Positions 54,900 through 64,000 of a stretch of DNA of 64,000 nt are shown here, piece after piece. Below the pieces are notes generated by a model. It was not told where the DNA came from. It made no database searches and saw nothing but the letters and a program-made list of their open reading frames with translations. A program made the translations under genes and the position numbers. Position 1 is the stretch's first letter. Each line of letters begins with the position of its first letter. Origin of the DNA: Symsagittifera roscoffensis (lineage: Eukaryota; Xenacoelomorpha; Acoela; Convolutidae); the NCBI RefSeq assembly GCF_963678635.1, contig NW_026971615.1, positions 1 to 64,000 on the forward strand. Direction: 5' to 3'.

Positions 54900-55780
54900 C
54901 AGTGGACGTAGAGCGGCGGCAAGTTGTGCTAAGTTAGGAATGTAATGTGTTAGATGATGTATAGAACCAATAAAACTTTCAAATTGCTTAAAAGTTTTTG
55001 GTAATGATGATTTTTTGATAGCCTCTTTTTTTATGAGTGGTTTATTTCCCTCACTGTTAGTTTTGTACCATAGCTATTCAACTTGCCTACATGAAACTAA
55101 CATTTGTCAATGAATATTGCGAAGTTTTCTTCGTCTCATGTTGTCAGGACTGTTTGTAGTTTTTCCTTATGTAGCTCGAGTGATCCTTTCGTTATTATCA
55201 ATATGTCATCCAGGTAAGCGTCTGTATTTGTGCAGTTTGTGAGCTTTAATTCAATTGCCTTCTGGAATTCGGCCAGCATGTCATTGAGACCGTAAAATCC
55301 GGTTCGAATTTTTAAGTCCCGATGGCGTTGCCTCCGATGAGGCTGAAACTGCATTAATCTCTGGTTGGTTTGTCTAACGGAACCTGTGAATAAGCGTTCC
55401 GCAGATCACGTGTGGAGAATATGATCTATTTGGACTTGTATGATTTGACCAACTTTGCAAAATTTACCAAAAGAAGATCTATGTTTGGCATCTGGTGTTT
55501 ATTTTTGTGAATAAATTTGTTTATCTGTTTAGAATTCAACGCCAAGTTGACTGTCTGGTCATTTCTAACAGTTATAAGGATTGGGCTAAAAAATTGCCAA
55601 ACTGAACATTTGTTTACTTAGATTATACATTTGGTCTATCATTTTGTTGAGTTCTTTCTCAACCCGTTCCTTCAAACATATGGAGATCCGGCGCCCTATT
55701 TGCCGAACGGTCGTTGAGCCTTTACTGAATTGCGTCCGCATCAAGTGCTTTTTTGATTTTCCGATTCCTATACACAATTA
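54900..55780 (-). pseudogene. Gypsy-B reverse transcriptase fragment (left copy)
   Basis: Minus-strand frame 55136-55354 carries 'IRTGFYGLNDMLAEFQKAIE' and 'NTDAYLDDILIITKGSLELH', including the catalytic YLDD. N-terminal parts lie upstream to ~55780 in broken frames. The enzyme cannot be made from this copy. Confidence 0.8.
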
Positions 55781-56589
55781 TTTGAAGTTATCCCGAACCC
55801 ACTTTTTGATTTCCGAATTAGATTCTTCCGTTTTTTATAAACAGCATCTCATATCGTTTTGATTTTTGTTGTATCAATTTGATTCCAATTTGTGGAGTAT
55901 GTCTCCACCTATTATATTTGCATTTTGATCATCTACGACGATGAACGGTGCTGTCTGTAATGTTCAGCCTCCCGATTCTATCTTAAAGTAATCTTCTTTT
56001 TAGAATGATGTATTCACTATTATAACATGCCAATTTCTAGCGGCGTCGTCCAGTGGGATGTAATTGAATATTTAACGTTGTGGTTTAACATTTTCTTGTA
56101 CTCGCAGATCCTTTTTTTTCATTAAGAAATGACATCGGGCTTCCAGAGTCGGCGATGTTGAATAGGTTTTCCTTTTTAGTTTTTAATTTTTTAGTGTGTC
56201 CATTTATCTTCCGATAAACCGGCTGAGTTTTTCACCTCGAACGCTTCTCAAATTGCACTGTAAGTTTGTCAAATTGGTATTCTTCCCAACCAACTTTGAA
56301 TGTAAATCCGCGAACGCCACTGGGTTATTATCTCTTATATGGCTTTCGGTTTCTATATATCTTCATATTGTTTGTCATTCCGATCCTCCAAATAATTGAC
56401 GACTCCGAATTGTCTGCCCTACTTGTAACGTTGCTTTTGTGTAGTTTAGCTGTTTTCTGATTGTTGACCTCTTGTGTTATGTGCCCCACGCGGTTATGGT
56501 CTACCGCGTAATCCATCTCAAGCTTTTTGTGAGTTCTGATTATTTGTGTAGGTACCTCGACCACGTGGATTGACGTAGTGTATTGGTTC

Positions 56590-57405
56590 ATGCATTGATG
56601 TTATTGTTGCTTGTCCTCTGAATTGGTTTGTATTCCTTTTTCAACTATGTTCGATGCCTTTTTCTCGGCGGATTGCATATTCGTATGCATCTTGAGGTCT
56701 TTGAGCTTCGGCTAATAGTTCTTCCGCGATTTTGTCGATGTGCATGTGGGCAGTAAACATGTCTCTCACCCACTCGTCCTCTCGATCTCCGCAGTCGTCT
56801 CTTGAAGCCAGTTCAACTAGGTCCGCGGGGAATTGTTGGAGACATTCTTTTGTTAATGTTTTCTGCAGATACAATTATATAGTTCGAGTGCTATGATCCT
56901 TGTGGTCAGAGAAAGGGCTTCTGTGGTAATGGCTTTTGTGGAGACGCTGTATAAGTCGAGGCTGGGCCTCTTTTGTTGTGTCTGTGGCAGTCCCTCCGCG
57001 ATGAAGCACAGCAAAAGATAACTGCAGACTTTTGAGTCCGCCTCGTCCAAAGTGAACGAGTTACACAATACTCCTTTTTCTCTGGCTTTTTGCACGCGGT
57101 TTTCCCAACCGACTCGTTTCTCTTGTGCGCCATTTCATTTCTTTTGTGCAATTTTCTACGTCACGATTTCTCTTCTGCGCCTTTGTCTCACCCATTGTTT
57201 CGATTTCTTGAATAGGTTCTGCGGGTTAAATTAGTGGTGGTTTAGTTTTCAACAAGTTTCGTACCTCAATGCCATCTTTTGCAAACACTGCCATCTCGAG
57301 TATTGCTGCGCAATTAGACCATTCCAATGGTGGTTCAGCAGACGCCTTCTTCCAGTGTGAATAGTTATTTAACGGGTTTTTTGAATATCCCGCTAACTGC
57401 GACAT
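56590..57405 (-). pseudogene. Gypsy-B gag (left copy)
   Basis: ATG 57403-57405, only 25 nt from LTR 2, starts 'MSQLAGYSKNPLNNYSHWKK'; the frame hits a stop at 57226. It resumes as 'GVLCNSFTLDEADSKVCSYL' and then 'VRDMFTAHMHIDKIAEELLA', 'PQDAYEYAIRREKGIEHS'. These are capsid-like helices of a Ty3/gypsy Gag. A PBS was not recognised in the short LTR-gag interval. Confidence 0.7.
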
Positions 57406-57430
57406 GTCATACCGCAGTGTATGAACGTGA

Positions 57431-57787
57431 TGGTTACTGAAACCAAACGGATTGATGAACAAGATCTCTTGCGTAAGCGAGACAAAACAACTGATTCATA
57501 AAATCATTTATTGACGTCTGAACTACTACTCATAGATCACTGGCTTGGAGCCTTTACATGATCAATCGACCAAACAGAAGTTTTTTTCACATGGTGAGTT
57601 GAGTATATATATGAATGCGCCAAAGTTTATTGATCACTGCCGGATGACACATTTGGCGAAAGGCAATTTTAAAGTTGAAATGTGGCCATAATTTTCGAAG
57701 ATATTTACAAATTTTTTTCGAAGATATTACCCTTATTTCTGCTAACCAGTATAATCCAAAGGACTTTTTTTGGTCTTAATTGATCAA
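57431..57787 (-). repeat. Gypsy-B LTR 2 (shared middle)
   Basis: TGGTTACTGA...TTGATCA, 357 bp. It matches LTR 3 at both ends, with an internal deletion relative to it near 57700. Confidence 0.8.
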
Positions 57788-59930
57788 AACATTAACAGAA
57801 ATTGTAGAAATAAAATTTTGCTTTGAATTTTTTGAAGACTGAATTTTAGCTGACTTTATTTGAGCTGACTTTGAGCAGAACTGATCTCAAGTGGATGTTC
57901 GAGAATGACCACTTCCGGAATGTGCGGATTGTTTGAACTTCAATTGAGTGTTTGGAAGCGGTAGTTAGCGATCTTTCATTTTCCGCGCGCTTTTTAATCT
58001 GCCGATATGGTGCCTTGTTCTGATTGGCTAGATTTTTCAGCATGATGTTGTAAATCATTTTTTGAGGTTGTTTTTGATTGAATTAATTGATGATACTAAA
58101 ATCTCTTTGTCGTACGCGCTCGGGATTAATGCGAATTCATCCGGATTTCTCGACATAAAGTCTATTAGCTCCATTTTGTTCCCCGTCAGATGTTTAATGT
58201 CAAGACTAAAGGGAATTAATCGGTCAACGCATGGGTCAACCTGCACTGACATGTTTTCGATCTTTCGCTTGCATTTAGTGCGCTGATCAAGGCTTGAAGG
58301 TCTGTGATGACGGTAAATTGTTTTCCATATAGGTAGTATTTAAATTGTTAGATGAGCCAAATAAATCCGAGTAAATCTAGTTCGTTAACTGAATACTTTT
58401 CTTCTAGTGAATTTAGAAAACGTCAAGCATAAGCTTCTGCCACTCACCCTTCCGGAGAATTTTTCTCTAATGCGGTCCTCAAGCCTGATGTAGAGACACC
58501 ACATGCCAAGCGGGTATCTAGGTTTTGGTCAAATTCTTATTTTGAGTTATTTCTTACACTAATTTTATAATGTTGTTCAATGATGTGTTGTGTTGAAGTT
58601 TCCTATCAATAGGTTTGTTCTTTTCTGTACTTTTTAGCAGTGGACGTAGAGCGGCGGCAAGTTGTGCTAATTTAGGAATGTAATGTGTTAGATGATGCAT
58701 AGAACCCATAAAACTTTTAAATTGTTTAAAAAATTTTGGTAATGATAATTTTTTGATAGCCTCTTTTTCATGTGTGGAGAATATGATCTATTTGGACTTG
58801 TATGATTTGACCAACTATGCAATATTTACCAAAAGAAGATCTATGTTTGGCATCTGGTGTTTGTTTTTGTGAATAAATTTGTTTATCTGTTTAGAATTCA
58901 ACGCCAAGTTGACTGTCTGGTCATTTTTAACAGTTATAAGGATTGGGCTAGTTAATTGTCAAACTGAACATTTTTTTACTCAGATTATACTTTTGGTCGA
59001 TCATGTTGTTGAAGTCTTTCTCAACCCGTTCCTTCAAACGTACGGAGATCCGGCGCCCTATTTGATGAACGGTCGTTGCGCCTTTACTGAATTGCGTTCG
59101 CATCAAGTGCTTTTTTGATTTTTCCGATTCCTATACACAATTATTTGAAGTTATCCCGAACCCACTTTTTGATTTCCGAATTAGATTCTTCCGTTTTTTA
59201 TAAACAGCAATTCATATCGTTTTGATTTTTCTTGTATCAATTTGATCCCAATTTGTGGAGTATGTCTCCACCTATTATATTTGCATTTTGATCATCTACG
59301 ACGATGAACGGTGCTGTCTGTAATGTTCAGCCTCCCGATTCTATCGCAAAGTAATCTTCTTTTTGGAATGATGTATTCATCATTATAACATGCCAATTTC
59401 TAGCGGCGTCGTCCAGTGGGATGTAATTGAATATTGTTGATTTAAGATTTTCTTGTACTCGCAGATCCTTTTTTTTTCATTAAGAAATGACATCGGGCTT
59501 CCAGAGTCGGCGATGTTGAATAGGTTTTCCTTTTTAGTTTTTAATTTTACAGTGTGTCCATTTATCTTCCGATAAACCGGCTGAGTTTTTCACCTCGAAC
59601 GCTTCTCTAATTGCACTGTAAGTTTGTCAAATTGGTATTCTTCCCAAACACCTTTGAATGTAAATCCGCGAACGCCACTGGAGTATTATCTGTTATATGG
59701 CTTTCGGTTTCTATATATCTTCATGTTGTTTGTCATTCCAATCCTCCAAATAATTGACGACTCCGAATTGTCTGCCGCACTTGTAACGTTGCTTTTATGT
59801 AATTTAGCTGTTTTGTGATTGTTGACCTCTTGTGTTATGTGCCCCACGCGGTTATGGTATACCGCGTAATCCACCTCAAGCTTTTTGTGAGTTCTGATTT
59901 TTTGTGTAGGTACCTCGACCACGTGGATTG
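57788..59930 (-). pseudogene. Gypsy-B pol remnant (right copy, internally deleted)
   Basis: Matches 54050-56600 of the left copy. It keeps the RNase H end ('DPCVDRLIPFSLDIKHLTGN', 58055-58252) but lacks integrase and tail, and lacks the YLDD-containing RT block (junction near 58770, equivalent to ~55030-55410 missing). Confidence 0.75.
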
Positions 59931-60763
59931 ACGTAGTTTATTGGTTCAAGCATTGTTCTTATTGTTGCTTGTCCTCTGAATTGGTTTGTTTTCCTTTTTC
60001 AACTATGTTCGATGCCTTTTTCTCGGCGGATTGCATATTCGTATGCATCTTGAGGGCATTGAGCTTCGGCTAATAGTTCTTCCGCGATTTTGTCGATGTG
60101 CATGTGGGCAGTAAACATGTCTCTCACCCACTCGTCCTCTCGATCTCCGCAGTCGTCTCTTGAAGCCAGTTCAACTAGGTCCGCGGGGAATTGTTGGAGA
60201 CATTTTTTTGTTAATGTTTTCTGCAGATAAAACTATATCGTTCGAGTGCTATGATCCTTGTGGTCAGAAAAAGGGCTTATGTGGTAATGGCTTTTGTGGA
60301 GACGCTGTATAAGTCGAGGCTGGGCCTCTTTTGTTGTGTCTGTCGCAGTCCCTCCGCGACGAAGCACAGCAAAAGATAACTGCAGACTTTTGCGTCCGCC
60401 TCGTCCCAAGTGAAAGAGTTACACAATTTTTCTTTTTCTCTGGCTTTTTGCACGCGGTTTTCTCAATCGACTCGTTTCTCTTGTGCGCCATCTCATTTCT
60501 TTTGTGCAATTCTCTACGTCACGATTTCTCTTCTGCGCCTTTGTCTCACGCATTGTTTCGATTTCTTGAATAGGTTCTGCGGGTTAAATTAGTGGTGGTT
60601 TAGTTTTCAACAAGTTTCGTACCTCAATGCCATCTTTTGCAAACACTGCCATCTCGAGTATTGCTGCGCAATTAGACCATTCCAATGGTGGTTCAGCAGA
60701 CGCCTTCTTCCAGTATGAATAGTTTTTTAACGGGTTTTTTGAATATCCTGCTGACTGCGACAT
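59931..60763 (-). pseudogene. Gypsy-B gag (right copy)
   Basis: Same layout as 56590-57405, starting 'MSQSAGYSKNPLKNYSYWKK' at 60763 and broken by stops at equivalent places (for example 60584). Confidence 0.7.
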
Positions 60764-60788
60764 GTCATACCGCGGTGTATGAACGTGA

Positions 60789-61233
60789 TGGTTACTGAAT
60801 CCAAACGGATTGATGAACAAGATCTCTTGCGTAAGCGAGACAAAACAACTGATTCATAAAATCATTTATTGACGCCTGAACTACTGCTCATAGATCACTG
60901 GCTTGGCGCCTTTACATGGTCAATCGACCAAACAGAAGTTTTTTTCACATGGTGAGTTAAGTATATATATGAATGCATCAAAGTTTATCGATCACTGCCG
61001 GATGACACATTCTAATGACAATTTTAAAGTTGAAATGTGGCCATAATGTTCGAAAATATTACAAAAGTTCTGAAAAAATTGTGGATCAATTTCTTAAGTG
61101 ATCTTTCGAGTACGGGCTGGAATGATTAAAAAAATTAGAAGAGAATCTAGTGTTGGAGCTAATCAATATAGTGCTCCCTTATTTCTGCTAACCAGTATCT
61201 TCCAAAGGACTTTTTCTTGGTCTTAATTGATCA
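60789..61233 (-). repeat. Gypsy-B LTR 3 (right, 5' in element sense)
   Basis: TGGTTACTGA...TTGATCA, 445 bp, the longest of the three. Confidence 0.8.
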
Positions 61234-62990
61234 ATATTGAGTTTGGAGAAGTTTGACACACAGGAAAGAAGAATTACTAGGAAACTTTGCGCGAAAAAGG
61301 CGGCTCACGAGTTGGACTGATTAACTGCTTACGATATTCCGTGAGTTGCCATAATTTTAAGGAACTGATATTTAAAATTTGTTTAAAAAAATGATATTTC
61401 TCATGTTCCTTTTCTATTGAAGAAGTTAATCAACCAAAGCAGATTTTCTCAGCTTATTTTCTGCGAGTTCTGAGGGTAACAATTATGACCGTTACTCTGT
61501 TCCTCCGAAAAAAAAGTCCTTTTGCAGTGCGGATCATTTTCTCTGCGGATCCAATTCGGGCTTGTTTCATTTAAAAAATTTTATGCTAAAAAATTCTATC
61601 CACGCAAGGATTAAGAATATGAAAAAAAAGAATACGACTTTGTTCCTACGGCATTTTAAAAAAAGTAAGTGGTTCATGTCAATAGCAGCAAACTTGTAGC
61701 AGTTCCACAAATCGCTTCTGCTAACATTGCCTGCTCAGTTCGAGCGTAATGCACAGTCTTTCTTACCGGTTAACTCCCCCTCACTCTTTTGGGGTTTTAC
61801 AATTTGTGAAAAATCGATAAAATCGATTTAATCTCTGGCTTGACAAAGAGGCAATGAATGGGCTGAATTTTCTTTTCACCGCCTTATCAAATAGGTGCAA
61901 ATTAACCCAGAATTGTCAAAAGTACAATTAGGAAAAGGGTGAAATTGAGGTTTACCTCCTGGGTGTTTTTTTTTCAAATTGCATGGGAAATTATAAAGAC
62001 ACCCATAACCAGCTACGATTGGGAAAAAAACGCTCTATATTATATGCAAGTAAACAGGAAAAATCAATAATTACATGTTCAATAATTTATGTAATCTGAT
62101 CAAACAAAAATAGGATAAATATTTAAGCCAAAGAGAGTTAAATTTTCCCTTGCAATTTTGTATTCCACGCACGCATTCTAATTTTATGAAGCAGCCGAGT
62201 GGGTTTCTCTGGCCTGCATAAATTAAACCAGTCCCTCTGCAGATGTAGTTGAACAGTCTAAATCATTCATGTGGAAGATTAATCGATACGTCAATCTAGC
62301 CCGGCCAACAATCGAAACCGCGCGCAGTTTCTCGAACCTGACAAAATAGTACCCACATTTATCAATTTTCCCCAGGGATGTCTAAAAGACTATTGTTTAC
62401 TTTTTCAATCAATTTGAGCAAAAAAAACAGATATTTCCATTATTGCATATAGTTATCTTTTAGTTATCTTTTAGATCTACATATAGCTAAATTAACAGCG
62501 AGCAGAAGACACGGTAGCAGTTTCCTTGGTTATTCTTCTTCTAATCGGGCTGGAAAATTGAGCCAGTTTTCATAAAAGCTGTCTCGCGCGCCATAAAGAT
62601 TTTTGAGGCCGCCCTTTTTATACTTTGTTCAAATTTTTGAGTGTTTTGTAAATCCGAGAAAGACCATAGCTAAGTTTTTCTGCATCGCAGGCAGGTTTTG
62701 GGATAAAATGAATTTTTTAACCTTTTTTGAGGTGCTAAAAATGCTTATTTGGGCGCGCTTGTCATTAAAACCCTCTATATCGACATCTGATGTGAACTTC
62801 AGAAAAAAATGGGTTGATCAGTCAGTCCAGTCATATCTGACGTTCAAAAAGAACAAGGAAGGTTCACTTGGAAAAAAACTGGCTAGCATAAATAAGAGAG
62901 CCCCATATTGAATAGCCCCAATATTGCATTCTCTTCTAGATTTTTCCTAATTACTAGCCCGTACTCGAAAGTTAATTGAAAATGACTAGC
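61234..62990. other. Intergenic, no gene seen
   Basis: AT-rich sequence with no coding or repeat signature I can support; a 102-codon open stretch at 62603-62911 has no family resemblance or codon signal. Confidence 0.4.
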
Positions 62991-63928
62991 TACCCGGGTT
63001 GAACAAAAAAGTTGTCATACAATTTTCATTTATGGAAAAATGCTAACCATTCACTTTTCATGCAATTCCATAGGTACAAAAAACTGCATGAAACGTCTAT
63101 GGTTAGTATTTTTTCATATAAGGAAATTGTATGACTAGCATTTTTCCATAAACCAAAACTATCGATTTTTTACATTTTGATTTCTCAAAAATTTTTGGTT
63201 GTATTCGTAACCGAACACATATGACATAAACCTTGGTTACTCAAACGTAGTAACCAAAGGTTTGGCCGTCTCGCATTAAAAATGTATTGGAAACAGCCTG
63301 AAATGTTTTAATTCTGTCGCACACAATTAATATGACGAAAGTAACGAACTTTTAAGTTTTGGCAAAAATTTTCAATGATGATTATTTCTAAAATTTGAAT
63401 TATTAAATTACCAGACATTGATCAAGGCATTGAAAAACATGTCATACAAAAAGGAAGAGTTTTAAGCATTTGTGAAAAAAGTTATGAAGAGAAAAGGAAA
63501 AAAAACCCAATATTAGTATATATTAGTATATCTATACACACAAAAATTAAATTTTGCATGCAAAACTTTTTTTTCAAAAAATGTTTGTTCGAGAACGAAA
63601 ATCAATTTCCGGTTAAAAAAAACAATTGGGGGCAATTTCGAAAAACACTTTGTCGCCGCCATTTTTGTCGCCGCCATCAAAAAAATGCTTGTCATACATT
63701 TTCCATATATGGAAATTGTATGGTTAGCATTTTTTTGACAAAAAGTTTTTCTTTTTTATGTAGTACGATACACCGAATTTTATGCCAAAATAAGAGAAAT
63801 TTTTTTCGAAAATTCGACGACACATTTTAGCAAAATGTATGAAAATTTTATGATTAGTATTTTTTCATCGACTTAGTTTATGGAATTGTGTGATTAGCAT
63901 TTTTGGTCTATGGATGTCAACCCGGGTA
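62991..63928. mobile_element. TA-flanked foldback element with CCCGGGTTGA ends
   Basis: TACCCGGGTTGA (62991-63002) and TCAACCCGGGTA (63917-63928) are perfect inverted ends, with TA at each outer edge consistent with a Tc1/mariner-type TA duplication. Inside, the phrase ATGCTA..CATACAATTTCCAT and its complement recur at 63040, 63110, 63150, 63685-63733 and 63890, the 63685-63733 block being a near-perfect palindrome. No transposase. Confidence 0.65.
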
Positions 63929-64000
63929 TTAATATTTTAGTTTTCTCTCGTTTTGGCGTTATATATACCTTTTGGTACTTGCTAAGGCAATACAAATATG

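Larger units (their letters stand above)
51432..61233 (-). mobile_element. Gypsy-B: two decayed Ty3/gypsy elements sharing a middle LTR
   Basis: Three LTRs (51432, 57431, 60789) in the same direction flank two internal regions. The left region (51727-57430) carries, on the minus strand, remnants of gag, RT, RNase H, integrase and a C-terminal tail. The right region (57788-60788) carries the same sequence with integrase and tail missing and a ~380-bp gap in RT. All ORFs are broken. The family differs from Gypsy-A in LTR, gag and pol. Confidence 0.88.

Overview
The window looks like a piece of an AT-rich invertebrate metazoan nuclear genome. It holds the 3' part of an intron-containing (GT-AG) animal gene resembling TTC23, surrounded by dense, mostly recent transposable elements and tandem repeats. 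I cannot name the species or phylum from sequence alone. I see no prokaryotic gene organisation, rRNA, CRISPR array or convincing tRNA gene.

Layout. (1) 1-6041: last exons of a plus-strand TTC23-like tetratricopeptide-repeat gene; its introns carry degenerate dispersed repeats and a hAT-type MITE. (2) 7101-25961: an 18,861-bp minus-strand LTR retroelement, here called Gypsy-A, with 410-bp LTRs that differ at one position I could find and a 4-bp TAAA target duplication. In its own direction it reads: 5' LTR, PBS, 1.25-kb leader, ORF1, ORF2, gag-protease, pol (RT, RNase H, integrase), two tiny membrane ORFs, a methionine-free Ser/Thr-rich ORF, a signal-peptide-bearing envelope-like ORF plus a membrane/tail ORF, a 596-codon ORF of unknown function, a 1.6-kb 3' region and the 3' LTR. 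(3) 26.4-38.5 kb: a 5.21-kb tandem duplication. Each unit contains two copies of a ~530-bp repeat, a dead LINE reverse transcriptase and a TIR-bounded element studded with GCGGATTCCGC motifs. An inverted pair of the 530-bp repeat follows. (4) 38671-42694: eight head-to-tail copies of a 503-bp unit. (5) 42.7-51.4 kb: an LTR-end fragment with a short ORF, MITEs, a diverged duplication, a GC-richer minisatellite and an ATAATCGATTAT-rich element with 21-bp TIRs. (6) 51432-61233: an older, decayed minus-strand Ty3/gypsy family (Gypsy-B) arranged LTR-internal-LTR-shortened internal-LTR. (7) 61.2-64 kb: noncoding sequence with a TA-flanked foldback element.

The most interesting object is Gypsy-A. 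It is far larger than ordinary Ty3/gypsy elements (about 5-8 kb), carries two ORFs upstream of gag, an envelope-like module, and a large unknown ORF downstream of the envelope. Neighbouring ORFs overlap tightly, twice as ATGA. It is organised like a complex endogenous retrovirus, but this copy has in-frame stops, frame breaks and a changed protease active-site residue, so it appears recently inserted yet defective unless some breaks are assembly errors.
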